In this document: positions 1-5,733 of the stretch, in pieces
Position numbering within the stretch: the first letter of the stretch is position 1
How the letters are laid out: every line of letters begins with the position of its first letter
DNA from: VMGX01 sp038065915
Lineage (GTDB): Bacteria; Patescibacteriota; Minisyncoccia; Phycocordibacterales; 21-14-all-36-13
Length of the DNA stretch: 6,117 nucleotides
Assembly (NCBI GenBank): GCA_038065915.1
Contig: JBBTPZ010000031.1
Location: 1-6,117 of the forward strand
Direction: 5' to 3'
Notes under the pieces: generated by a model
Told to the model about the DNA's origin: nothing
Databases searched by the model: none
The model's input: only the letters and a program-made list of their open reading frames with translations
Position numbers and translations under genes: made by a program

Positions 1-154
1 TTTGTGTATGAACGTGACAACACCAAAAAGAGCTCTACTTAGTCATTTTTCTTATTTCTTTTCTTTAACGGAGCACTAACAGTGCCCTTTGTCTACTCCT
101 TTTTTTCAATGGTCTGTGGCGTTCCCATATTTTAGCTCATGTTACAATAGTTCC
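1..154. other. Left edge, no confident gene
   Basis: No gene can be named here. On the + strand, frame 1 is open from the window edge to a TAG at 40-42 and would encode a 13-residue hydrophilic tail (FVYERDNTKKSST), which could be the C-terminus of a gene lying outside the window. The terminator at 155-185 supports a + strand transcript arriving from the left. The tail does not look like ribosomal protein S15, the common neighbour upstream of pnp. A small inverted repeat, GCACT-AAC-AGTGC, lies near 74-86. Confidence 0.25.
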
Positions 155-185
155 AAACCCCGATTTTCAGATCGGGGTTTTTGTT
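155..185 (+). terminator. Rho-independent terminator
   Basis: A perfect 10-bp stem (AAACCCCGAT at 155-164 with ATCGGGGTTT at 171-180) has a 6-base loop TTTCAG and is followed by TTGTTTTT. The GC core plus T tract is the classical intrinsic terminator layout on the + strand. It ends the transcription unit lying to the left and separates it from pnp. Confidence 0.85.
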
Positions 186-201
186 TTTAGCTCGAGGTCT
201 A

Positions 202-229
202 TTGGTTTTTTGATAAAATATGTTAGAAT
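202..229 (+). promoter_or_regulatory. Candidate sigma70-type promoter for pnp
   Basis: An extended -10 element, TG-T-TAGAAT (221-229), lies 16 bases after a weak -35-like TTGGTT (202-207). It sits just after the upstream terminator and about 220 bases before the pnp start, implying a leader of roughly 200 bases. A second reading is TTGATA (210-215) with TATATT (235-240), but its 19-base spacer is less favourable. The region is AT-rich, so chance matches are likely. Confidence 0.35.
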
Positions 230-242
230 TTCAATATATTAG

Positions 243-363
243 TTTAACCGACTTGGTTTTCAAATGCATAGGTTTTGACGTGTCGCAGATATACGCGGAT
301 AAAAACCGCGGATAGATGCAGATAACAAAGCTCAAGTCCTAACATTTGAAAATCAGGTCTAAA
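243..363 (+). promoter_or_regulatory. Long stem in the pnp leader enclosing a repeat
   Basis: Bases 250-266 pair with 343-359 to give a 17-bp helix with only two G-U wobbles. After a 3-base bulge (247-249) four more pairs form between 243-246 and 360-363. The roughly 75-base interior holds the CGCAGAT-type repeat, itself able to form CGCGG/CCGCG. In E. coli the pnp leader carries a long hairpin cut by RNase III and degraded by PNPase for autoregulation; a similar role here is inferred from position and shape only. The long imperfect inverted repeat could instead mark a miniature palindromic element inserted upstream of pnp. Confidence 0.6.
283..329 (+). repeat. CGCAGAT-type repeat, upstream copy
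   Basis: This 47-base segment aligns without gaps with 2569-2615 in the same orientation, with about 37 identities. It is built from short degenerate units (CGCAGAT, CGCGGAT, CCGCGGAT, TGCAGAT) spaced by AT-rich bases. Similar CGCAGATAAACGCAGAT-like dispersed repeats are, from memory, frequent between genes in several uncultured bacterial lineages. The two copies flank pnp. Confidence 0.7.
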
Positions 364-450
364 TAATACCTGTCCCGTTAGAAATTTAACCAATAAAACT
401 GATGGGGTTTGTATTAAATTAAAAACATGGGAGAACAAATTTCTAATGGG

Positions 451-2601
451 ATGAATAAAAAAGAATACTCGCTTGAATTCGGCGGAAAAACAATAACGGC
501 TGAATTCAATGATTTGGCAGACCAGGCGCATGGTTCTGTTATTTTGAGAAGTGGCAACACGGCTGTTTTAGCGACTGCTGTAATGTCAGACAATGAAAAA
601 GACGGTGATTATTTTCCTCTAACAGTTGAATATGAAGAAAAATTCTACGCTGCTGGAAAAATTCTCGGGAGCAGATTTATAAGAAGAGAGGGAAGACCAA
701 GCGATGAAGCAACTTTGAGCGGGAGAGTCGTGGACAGAACAATTAGACCACTATTTGACGGAAGAATTAGAAACGAAGTTCAGGTTGTTGCGATTGTTCT
801 TTCTATAGGTGAAGACGACCCCGATGTTCTTGCTGTAAACGCGGCTTCTCTTGCTGTAGCAACATCAAACATTCCTTGGAACGGACCAGTCAGTGCCATA
901 AGAATAGGAAAAAATAAAGACGAAAAAAATATCATAATAAATCCAACATACGTTCACAGAAAAAACGGGGTATTTGAAATGGATTTGTTGGCGTGCGGGA
1001 AAGATGGAAATATAAATATGATAGAAGTTGGTTCAAAAGAAGTTCCGGAAAGCTTTGTTGTTGAGGCATTAAAATCGGCAAGCGCTGAAATTGAAAAAAT
1101 GCAGGAATGGCAAAAAATGATTGTAAAAGAAATTGGAAAAGAAAAAAGAAAAATTGAAATTAAAGAAGTTAAACCAGAAACCATTGCGCTGTTTAAAAAA
1201 GAAATTGAACCGGAATTAGAAAGTACAATTTTTTCAGGAATTCCCGGAAAAGAAACAATTCATAAAAGTTCAAAGAAATGGTCTGAATTAGTAAAGACAC
1301 AATTGCCTGATGAAAATTATATTCTCGCAATGGCTTTCTATGATGAAAAAGTAAACGAAGCAGTACACAGCGGAGCAATAGAAAAAAACAAAAGAGCCGA
1401 TGGAAGAGGAATGGATGACTTGAGACCACTCTTTGCGCAAGCTGGCGGTGTTTCTGAAACTCTTCACGGAACTGGAATTTTTTATAGAGGTGGAACACAC
1501 GTTTTGTCTGTTCTCACACTCGGCGGACCAGATGATTCTCAACTTCTTGACGGCATTGAAGTAAATGAAAAGAAAAGATTTATGCATCATTACAACTTCC
1601 CACCATTTTCGGTCGGTGAAACAGGAAGAATGGGTGGAACAAATAGAAGAATGATAGGGCATGGCGCATTAGCAGAAAAAGCTTTGTCTGCAGTAATTCC
1701 TCCAGTAGAAATATTTCCTTACACGATTAGATTGGTTTCTGAAGCGCTCGCTTCAAACGGTTCAACATCAATGGCTTCTGTTTGCGGAAGTACAATCGCG
1801 CTCATGGACGGAGGTGTCCCAATAAAAAATCCAGTTGCCGGAATTGCAATGGGGCTTATGAGTAGAAAAAATTCCGCAGAAAAATTGGATTATAAAATAT
1901 TAACAGATATACAAGGACCGGAAGACCACCACGGCGATATGGATTTCAAGGTTGCCGGAACAAAAGAGGGAATAACCGCAGTTCAGATGGATATAAAAGT
2001 TGACGGCATTCCTGTTTATGTTCTTGAAGAGGCATTTGAAAAAGCAAAAAATGCCAGAACAAAAATTTTGGGAGTTATTACAAAAGAAATTCCCGCTCCA
2101 AAAAAAGAAATCTCAAAATATGCTCCAAAGATTCTCACGGTTCAGATAAAACCAGACCAAATCGGAATGGTTATCGGTTCTGGTGGCAAAACAGTAAATG
2201 AAATAAGGGACTTGACCGGAGCAGAAATAACAATAGAAGATAGTGGTTTGGTTTATGTTACAGGAGTAGGAGATAGCGCTGAAAAAGCAATAAAAATAAT
2301 AAGCGAAATGACTCGCGAATACAAAGCCGGAGAAAAGTTTGAAGGAACAGTAATAAAGGTGTTAGATTTCGGAGCATTTGTTAAAATAGGATACAACGCC
2401 GAAGGGCTTGTCCACATTTCCGAAATCGCGCCGTTTAGAGTAGAAAATATTTCTGATTATCTAAAAGAAGGAGATGTTGTTCCTGTTGTTATAAAAGAAA
2501 TTGATGAGAAAGAAAGAATAAGTTTGTCTATCAAACAAGCAAATCCAAATTTTGCAAAGAAGACACAGCCGCAGATTGGCGCAGATAAAAACCGCAGATA
2601 A
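451..2601 (+). CDS. pnp: Polynucleotide phosphorylase (PNPase)
   Basis: A 3'-5' exoribonuclease that uses phosphate to degrade RNA to nucleoside diphosphates, normally a homotrimer and often a degradosome partner. With the start at 451 the protein has 716 residues (E. coli 711). Visible domains: RNase PH-like 1 (about 4-140, RPLF at 99-102), helical linker (about 235-310), RNase PH-like 2 (about 315-545, starting at RADGR, with GETG at 389-392 and SNGSTSMASVCG at 435-446), KH (about 558-620, GSGG at 576-579) and S1 (about 628-695). The DIQGPED...HGDMDF segment supplies the metal-binding aspartates; they fall at 486 and 492, the E. coli numbers as I recall them, which favours this start. An ATG at 427 would add MGEQISNG; neither start has a good SD. 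The last ten residues are encoded by an intergenic-type repeat. Cotranscription with the next gene is likely, as only 55 bases separate them. Confidence 0.97.
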   Translation: MNKKEYSLEFGGKTITAEFNDLADQAHGSVILRSGNTAVLATAVMSDNEKDGDYFPLTVEYEEKFYAAGKILGSRFIRREGRPSDEATLSGRVVDRTIRPLFDGRIRNEVQVVAIVLSIGEDDPDVLAVNAASLAVATSNIPWNGPVSAIRIGKNKDEKNIIINPTYVHRKNGVFEMDLLACGKDGNINMIEVGSKEVPESFVVEALKSASAEIEKMQEWQKMIVKEIGKEKRKIEIKEVKPETIALFKKEIEPELESTIFSGIPGKETIHKSSKKWSELVKTQLPDENYILAMAFYDEKVNEAVHSGAIEKNKRADGRGMDDLRPLFAQAGGVSETLHGTGIFYRGGTHVLSVLTLGGPDDSQLLDGIEVNEKKRFMHHYNFPPFSVGETGRMGGTNRRMIGHGALAEKALSAVIPPVEIFPYTIRLVSEALASNGSTSMASVCGSTIALMDGGVPIKNPVAGIAMGLMSRKNSAEKLDYKILTDIQGPEDHHGDMDFKVAGTKEGITAVQMDIKVDGIPVYVLEEAFEKAKNARTKILGVITKEIPAPKKEISKYAPKILTVQIKPDQIGMVIGSGGKTVNEIRDLTGAEITIEDSGLVYVTGVGDSAEKAIKIISEMTREYKAGEKFEGTVIKVLDFGAFVKIGYNAEGLVHISEIAPFRVENISDYLKEGDVVPVVIKEIDEKERISLSIKQANPNFAKKTQPQIGADKNRR

Positions 2602-2615
2602 ACGCAGATAGAAAA
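2569..2615 (+). repeat. CGCAGAT-type repeat overlapping the 3' end of pnp
   Basis: Second copy of the repeat at 283-329. It begins in frame at codon 707 of pnp, encodes PQIGADKNRR, supplies the TAA stop and continues 14 bases beyond it. The shared core GATAAAAACCGC is identical in both copies. The tail lies after the S1 domain, so it probably does not affect catalysis. Confidence 0.7.
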
Positions 2616-2656
2616 ACAAACGAAAATAAATTTAACCTGCGGAAAATAAAACAAAT

Positions 2657-3628
2657 ATGCCAGAAGAAAATCCACAACAAGAAGAAAAAAAACAAAAAGG
2701 CGGAATAATAAGAACATACGAGGGGGACATCTCTGACGCTGTAAGGTTTAAAAAGGCCTCAATCGCAGGTATTGCTGTTGCAGAACAAAAAAGGAGAGAA
2801 GCAAATGAAGAAATTGGCATTCCAGAAAAGGAAAAAGAAAATTATTTTCAAAAATTCTTAAATAAAAAAACGCTCATCATAGTCGGCTCCATTTTGCTTT
2901 TTGTTATTGCAATTATAATAATTGTTTTGTCTTTGACTGGGTCAAAAGATACAGCAGATGTAAAAATTCTTCCAACACAAAAAGAGATAATTTTCAGTAA
3001 CGAAACAAAAAACATAGATATAACGGGTTTGAATAAAAAAACATTCGTTTCAAAAATTTTGGAAGAAAGAAGATTAAATACATCCCAGCTTGGGTCAATA
3101 ACAAATATATTAATAACAACCAAAACGGATGGAATAATAAAAATACCAACCACGGGTGAGTTATTAAATTTACTTGAAATAAAATTGCCAGATTCCTTGT
3201 TCAAATATTTGGACAATGAATTTATGTTTGGTGTTCATTCTGTTAGAAATATTGAGCCGTTTTTGATTTTAAAAACATCTTCGTTTGAAAATGCTTTTAC
3301 AGGAATGTTGGAATGGGAAAAAAATATGGAAAATGACCTTGGTTCTATATTTATAGAAAGCCCTAATAAAAATAAAACAGCGGATGAAAACAATGTCGGG
3401 CTAACAACAGATAGCGGGACAACAATGAGCGAATCGTTTATAAACATTAAAAAAACATTTGAAGATGTGGTCATAAGAAATAAAGACACACGTGTCCTAA
3501 ATGACGCAAAAGGAAATTCAAAATTGATGTATTTATTCCCGGACAGAAATACAATTCTTATCACAACAAACCAGTACACAGTAGCCGAGGTTCTTGACCG
3601 TCTTATTAGAGTAAAATTTTCTCAATAA
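2657..3628 (+). CDS. Membrane-anchored protein of unknown function
   Basis: A 323-residue protein that I do not recognise as a named family. Residues 1-70 are charged and probably cytoplasmic, with a Q/E/K-rich start and a KGGIIRTYEGDISDAVRFKK stretch. One strong hydrophobic helix follows (about 72-94, LIIVGSILLFVIAIIIIVLS). Residues 95-323 form a mixed alpha/beta region without cysteines, probably outside the membrane, with a polar low-complexity linker at about 235-260. There is no signal peptidase site, so it looks like a single-pass anchored protein with the N-terminus inside. The ATG has no clear SD (GCGGAAA lies too far upstream). It follows pnp by 55 bases with no terminator, so it probably shares the pnp transcript; a functional link to RNA decay is not shown. 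Confidence 0.85.
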   Translation: MPEENPQQEEKKQKGGIIRTYEGDISDAVRFKKASIAGIAVAEQKRREANEEIGIPEKEKENYFQKFLNKKTLIIVGSILLFVIAIIIIVLSLTGSKDTADVKILPTQKEIIFSNETKNIDITGLNKKTFVSKILEERRLNTSQLGSITNILITTKTDGIIKIPTTGELLNLLEIKLPDSLFKYLDNEFMFGVHSVRNIEPFLILKTSSFENAFTGMLEWEKNMENDLGSIFIESPNKNKTADENNVGLTTDSGTTMSESFINIKKTFEDVVIRNKDTRVLNDAKGNSKLMYLFPDRNTILITTNQYTVAEVLDRLIRVKFSQ

Positions 3629-3651
3629 AAAAGCCTTGAATGGGCTTTTTT
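3627..3651 (+). terminator. Terminator overlapping a stop codon
   Basis: AAAAAAGCC (3627-3635) pairs with GGCTTTTTT (3643-3651) around the 7-base loop TTGAATG. The stem begins inside the TAA stop of the preceding gene (3626-3628). The GC part is only three pairs but it is flanked by an A tract and a T tract, the usual form of a compact intrinsic terminator. The A tract could also give some activity on the - strand. Confidence 0.8.
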
Positions 3652-3749
3652 ATCCACAATGTTTTTTGTTTATTTTATCGTTTGATTTATTTGTAAAAAG
3701 TTTACTCTGTTAAACAATTCATCCACAATGAATTCCTGCCCCGGCAGGA
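3652..3749. repeat. Intergenic direct repeat and two small inverted repeats
   Basis: ATCCACAATG occurs exactly at 3652-3661 and 3721-3730. The first copy sits in TTATCCACA, the classical DnaA-box sequence; the second is one base off (TCATCCACA). AATTCAT/ATGAATT (3716-3722 with 3728-3734) surrounds the second copy. It is followed directly by TCCTGCC-CC-GGCAGGA (3734-3749), a GC-rich inverted repeat in an otherwise AT-rich spacer. Function is not evident. Confidence 0.45.
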
Positions 3750-3764
3750 TTTAATGGGACGAGT

Positions 3765-3793
3765 TTGCGTATCAATGATTTTTGAGATAATAT
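3765..3793 (+). promoter_or_regulatory. Candidate promoter for the DksA/TraR-like gene
   Basis: TTGCGT (3765-3770) and TAATAT (3788-3793) are separated by 17 bases. Transcription would start near 3800, leaving a leader of only about 15 bases before the ATG at 3815. The terminator at 3627-3651 means the downstream gene needs its own promoter, which supports this call; the match itself is moderate. Confidence 0.5.
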
Positions 3794-3814
3794 AGTTTGG
3801 TAATAGCAACGAAT

Positions 3815-4177
3815 ATGGAAAAAAATAAATTAGAAAAATATAAAAACTTACTTGAGGGCGAATTGAAACTTTTGGAAAACGAGCTTAATAGTGTTGGAAG
3901 AAAAAATCCCGACAATCCGAAGGACTGGGAAGCAGAACCGGACGAGGAAGCCGTACCATCGGCTGACTCAACTGATTATGCTGATGAAATTGAAGAATTT
4001 GAAGGAAATACGGCAATATTAAAAGAGCTTGAGGTAAAGTATAACGAAATAAAAAAGGCCTTGGAAAAGATAAAAGATGGGACATACGGAACATGTGGAG
4101 TTTGCGGAAAAGAAATTCCGGGAGCACGACTAGACGCAAACCCCGCAGCAGATACTTGTGTGGAACACGGTAAATGA
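3815..4177 (+). CDS. DksA/TraR-family zinc-finger protein
   Basis: Small cytoplasmic protein of 120 residues, of the family that enters the RNA polymerase secondary channel and alters promoter response, in E. coli together with ppGpp. Two helical segments (about 1-28 and 55-88) form the expected coiled coil. Their tip carries D51-S-T-D54-Y-A56, matching the DxxDxA tip motif of functional DksA. The C-terminal finger is C94-x2-C97-x17-C115-x2-H118, so histidine replaces the usual fourth cysteine. An upstream in-frame TTG at 3797 would add six residues, but it lies at the predicted transcription start and I prefer the ATG at 3815. No SD is visible. The gene stands alone between two terminators. 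E. coli DksA is about 150 residues, so this is a shorter family member; partner and targets are unknown. Confidence 0.92.
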   Translation: MEKNKLEKYKNLLEGELKLLENELNSVGRKNPDNPKDWEAEPDEEAVPSADSTDYADEIEEFEGNTAILKELEVKYNEIKKALEKIKDGTYGTCGVCGKEIPGARLDANPAADTCVEHGK

Positions 4178-4201
4178 AAAAGTCCTGAATGGACTTTTTC
4201 A
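4175..4201 (+). terminator. Terminator starting in the stop codon
   Basis: TGAAAAAGTCC (4175-4185) pairs perfectly over 11 bases with GGACTTTTTCA (4191-4201) around the loop TGAAT. Its first three bases are the TGA stop of the DksA/TraR-like gene. The design, including the TGAAT loop and the following ATCC, resembles the terminator at 3627-3651. Confidence 0.85.
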
Positions 4202-4261
4202 TCCCTCTTTGTTTTAAATCCATAATATTTTTTTTCTTTAATCACCAAGTTAAACAAAAAG

Positions 4262-4289
4262 AAAAACATCGCTGTAGCGGTGTTTTTTT
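4262..4289 (+). terminator. Second + strand terminator
   Basis: AAAAACATCGC (4262-4272) pairs with GCGGTGTTTTT (4277-4287) with one G-T wobble and the tetraloop TGTA, followed by further T residues. It lies 60 bases beyond the first terminator with no gene between them, so it acts as a back-up. The A tract on its left could also serve - strand transcription. Confidence 0.75.
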
Positions 4290-4294
4290 GTAAT

Positions 4295-4325
4295 AAAAAA
4301 GCCGAGATAAAAATCTATCCCGGCT
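4295..4325 (-). terminator. Terminator of the - strand gene group
   Basis: On the - strand AGCCGGGATA pairs with TATCTCGGCT (+ coordinates 4316-4325 and 4300-4309), a 10-bp stem with one G-U wobble and a 6-base loop, followed by a run of T. It lies 14 bases past the stop of the 4339-4839 gene and closes the leftward unit. Confidence 0.85.
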
Positions 4326-4338
4326 ACAAAAAAGGTTA

Positions 4339-4839
4339 TTATCCAGGAAAACCACAGGATATATGATGGTATTTTTTTTCAAAATACCTTATCCCGATTC
4401 CTTTCTTGGTCTTAAGATTGTACTCCAAATTATACTTGAAGTAGGTATTTAAAAAAATAACACCGTTGCCACTCCGTGAATAAACATTATGCGACAATTC
4501 TTTGCTCAGTTTTATTTTGGCAATTTCAGCTTTACCTAATAAAACCTCCTCAAGGTTTATTACTTCGTAATAGGAGTGCTCAAAATTTTCATTTTCAAAA
4601 AAATTTTTTACTTTTACTGAGAGCCTTGCCTCTGGGCAATCCAAAAATGGAACTCTGTCATAACCCGGGTGGTATTTTTTGTTTCTGTTTTCATAGACAG
4701 AAGACAAATACCCAAGAGTTGGACCAGACGTAATTTCTACATCAAAGTGTCTAATTTTTTTGATATAACGGATTACAAAAAATGTTATAACAATTAAAAT
4801 AGAAACATTTACTATTATTATCCATAAAATATCTGTCAT
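4339..4839 (-). CDS. Membrane-anchored protein of unknown function
   Basis: 166 residues, family not recognised. An N-terminal hydrophobic helix (about 4-24, ILWIIIVNVSILIVITFFVI) is followed directly by positive residues (RYIKKIRH), which predicts a short outside N-terminus and a cytoplasmic body. The rest is rich in Y, K, N and E, with only two cysteines (68 and 162) and no motif I can name. The start is well supported: ATG at 4839 with SD AAGGAG (minus strand of 4847-4852) seven bases upstream. It is the last gene of the leftward group and its terminator follows at 4325-4295. A 266-base stretch upstream is filled with hairpins, so expression may be controlled in the leader. Confidence 0.8.
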   Translation of the reverse strand: MTDILWIIIVNVSILIVITFFVIRYIKKIRHFDVEITSGPTLGYLSSVYENRNKKYHPGYDRVPFLDCPEARLSVKVKNFFENENFEHSYYEVINLEEVLLGKAEIAKIKLSKELSHNVYSRSGNGVIFLNTYFKYNLEYNLKTKKGIGIRYFEKKYHHISCGFPG

Positions 4840-4861
4840 TTTACTTCTCCTTCAATTGTGA

Positions 4862-4913
4862 TTAGTTGGTTCTCTAAACTTGTTTGTCTAAACAAACTTA
4901 GAGAACCAACTAA
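4862..4913 (-). promoter_or_regulatory. Large perfect hairpin in the leader of the 4339-4839 gene
   Basis: TTAGTTGGTTCTCTAA (4862-4877) is perfectly complementary to 4898-4913 (16 bp). Inside, after a 4-base bulge (4878-4881), GTTTGT pairs with ACAAAC (4882-4887 with 4892-4897) around a 4-base loop. On the - strand it lies about 10 bases upstream of the SD. On the + strand it is followed by six T and would look like a terminator, but no + strand gene leads into it. It occupies the position of the second hairpin in the other two leaders. Confidence 0.75.
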
Positions 4914-4929
4914 ATTTTTTAAAGAACTT
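4911..4929 (-). promoter_or_regulatory. boxA-like segment, third copy
   Basis: The - strand reads AAGTTCTTTAAAAAATTTA, the same as the motif in the leaders at 5432-5448 and 5799-5815 apart from two extra A. It lies between two hairpins (4948-4974 and 4862-4913), as in the other leaders. It resembles the rRNA antitermination boxA core (E. coli GCTCTTTAACA, from memory), bound by NusB and NusE/S10. Function is inferred. Confidence 0.45.
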
Positions 4930-4933
4930 TCTC

Positions 4934-4974
4934 TTTTGTCAAACACTTTTGTCAAACACTGAGTGTTTGACAAA
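4934..4974 (-). repeat. Tandem 13-base repeat facing an inverted copy
   Basis: TTTTGTCAAACAC occurs twice in tandem (4934-4946 and 4947-4959). The second copy forms a 12-bp hairpin with GTGTTTGACAAA (4963-4974) around the loop TGA. Because the two copies are identical, the 4963-4974 arm can pair with either one, giving two mutually exclusive hairpins with a short or a long loop. Confidence 0.7.
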
Positions 4975-5005
4975 CTTTTCTGTTTCGCTCTTTTGAGCTC
5001 ATCAG

Positions 5006-5100
5006 TTGAGATACACATCTCAAAACAGTATGAGAGAATTGGTCTGCCTCTGGTCTCTTGTTGCTTGTGGCGATTGAGACTTTTGGTGACCGATTCTCTC
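5006..5100 (-). promoter_or_regulatory. Branched structure between the 5106 and 4339 genes
   Basis: GAGAGAATTGGTC (5032-5044) pairs with GACCGATTCTCTC (5088-5100), a 13-bp stem with one wobble-type position. Inside it GTCTC (5053-5057) pairs with GAGAC (5076-5080). Next to it TTGAGAT/ATCTCAA (5006-5012 with 5017-5023) forms a 7-bp hairpin with a 4-base loop. In the leftward transcript the long stem begins five bases after the stop of the zinc-protein gene. No T run follows, so it does not look like an intrinsic terminator; it may stabilise or process the mRNA. Confidence 0.55.
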
Positions 5101-5105
5101 GGGAA

Positions 5106-5366
5106 TTAATTCTTGGAACAACCCCACTTTCCAGGGCTGACCGTTGTAAATCTCCATTCTTTGGTTTCTCCACAGTCTGGACAAATGCCAGTTTTGGTAT
5201 AACCAAATCTGTCTAGTTTAACAACAGCCACAAAACGTTTCCACGTTTTGCATCCACAATCCATTGTGCATGCTGGATTGCCCCCCTCGTTAATAAAATC
5301 ACAAACGTCTTTGTGAGAGATCGTTTGTCTTAATGATTTTTCATTAATCCATTCATCAAAATTCAT
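5106..5366 (-). CDS. Small cysteine-rich, probable zinc-binding protein
   Basis: 86 residues, family not recognised. Seven cysteines at 22, 33, 37, 39, 62, 65 and 83. CPDCG (62-66) is a typical zinc-knuckle half and could pair with CTMDCGC (33-39) or with C83 to form one or two zinc ribbons. There is no signal peptide or membrane segment, so it is probably cytoplasmic; tryptophans at 6, 42, 71 and 81 suggest a compact fold. The start is secure: ATG at 5366 with AAAGGAGG five bases upstream. It is the middle gene of the leftward group and its leader carries the repeat shared with the 5530-5733 gene. A role in RNA or protein binding is possible, but nothing in the sequence decides it. Confidence 0.8.
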   Translation of the reverse strand: MNFDEWINEKSLRQTISHKDVCDFINEGGNPACTMDCGCKTWKRFVAVVKLDRFGYTKTGICPDCGETKEWRFTTVSPGKWGCSKN

Positions 5367-5381
5367 TTTTTCCTCCTTTAA

Positions 5382-5450
5382 TTTTTGAACAATACTAGCG
5401 AACGAGCTGGAGGAAACTCATTCTAGTCTGATAAATTTTAAAGAACTTCT
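5382..5450 (-). promoter_or_regulatory. Repeated leader element B (boxA-like plus CCUCC-loop hairpin)
   Basis: This 69-base segment is nearly identical to 5748-5817 and lies six bases beyond the SD of the 5106-5366 gene. Read on the - strand it holds AAGTTCTTTAAAATTTATCAGAC (5448-5426), then a hairpin with the base ACTAG/CTAGT and an upper stem AATGAGTT/AGCTCGTT, then ATTGTTCAAAAA. The loop contains CCUCC (5409-5413). TTTCCTCC of the loop region (5409-5416) is complementary over 8 bases to GGAGGAAA of this gene's own SD (5369-5376). The motif resembles boxA followed by the E. coli rrn leader sequence TTTATCAGAC (from memory). An internal promoter (TAGAAT as -10) is a weaker alternative. Confidence 0.65.
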
Positions 5451-5494
5451 TCTCAATTTATTATTTTTTGTTGAATAATAAACTTGGAAGAAGT
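5445..5494 (-). promoter_or_regulatory. First hairpin of leader B
   Basis: TTTATTATT/AATAATAAA (5457-5465 with 5474-5482) forms a 9-bp AU stem with an 8-base loop. ACTTCTT/AAGAAGT (5445-5451 with 5488-5494) can extend it outward across an imperfect 5-base interior. The outer stem takes up part of the boxA-like segment, so closing it would hide that segment. Confidence 0.55.
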
Positions 5495-5524
5495 GGGGAA
5501 TTCAATAAAGTTTTTGAATTCCCC
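5495..5524 (-). terminator. Stem-loop just after the 5530-5733 gene
   Basis: GGGGAATTCAA (5495-5505) pairs perfectly with TTGAATTCCCC (5514-5524) around an 8-base loop. On the - strand it starts five bases after the TAG stop. It has no T tract on that side, so it is at best a pause site, a weak terminator or a 3' mRNA-stabilising hairpin. The boxA-like element about 50 bases downstream would fit a need to read through. Confidence 0.5.
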
Positions 5525-5529
5525 CGAAA

Positions 5530-5733
5530 CTATGCGACGGCCTTGCGAACAAAAACGGCCGTCATTATTACAGTGGCTAAAAAAAACCCACCATAATGTG
5601 CCATTCCCCAGAAAACAAACGGGGAAGAAACTTGCCAACCGGCCTCATCAATGACGGTCCATGTCATAATGAAGCTAATAATTGTTCCAGCAAACATAAA
5701 GACTGCTGAAGCAATATTTTGAATTTTTTTCAC
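5530..5733 (-). CDS. Small two-helix membrane protein of unknown function
   Basis: 67 residues with two predicted membrane helices, about 9-28 (SAVFMFAGTIISFIMTWTVI) and about 38-61 (PFVFWGMAHYGGFFLATVIMTAVF), a short loop with one D and one E between them, and basic residues at both ends (MKK..., RK). This predicts a hairpin with both ends in the cytoplasm. I do not recognise a family. The start is GTG at 5733 with SD GGAGG only four bases upstream, a short spacing, and no better start is available. It is the first gene after the strong promoter at 6029-6057. Its upstream repeat and that of the next gene lie 366 bases apart and bracket it. Confidence 0.75.
   Translation of the reverse strand: MKKIQNIASAVFMFAGTIISFIMTWTVIDEAGWQVSSPFVFWGMAHYGGFFLATVIMTAVFVRKAVA

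Noticed and set aside
120..148. Promoter with TACAAT just before the 155-185 terminator
   Set aside because: No -35 at 16-18 bases, and the product would be only a few bases long.
4202..4289. Small RNA between the two + strand terminators
   Set aside because: No -35/-10 pair with proper spacing was found in 4202-4262.
4862..4920. + strand terminator formed by the large hairpin plus six T
   Set aside because: No + strand gene leads into it, and three terminators already end + strand transcription upstream. Its place before an SD on the - strand explains it better.
4836..5018. 60-residue - strand open frame ending in a 4-base ATGA overlap with the 4339-4839 gene
   Set aside because: The overlap looks like translational coupling, but there is no SD, the frame runs through perfect inverted repeats that explain its sequence, and the protein has no recognisable features. 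A short leader peptide cannot be fully excluded.
5421..5440. TAGAAT in the repeated leader as a -10 of internal promoters
   Set aside because: No acceptable -35 at the right distance in both copies, the third leader lacks it, and the stem containing it keeps pairing through sequence change, which fits RNA better.
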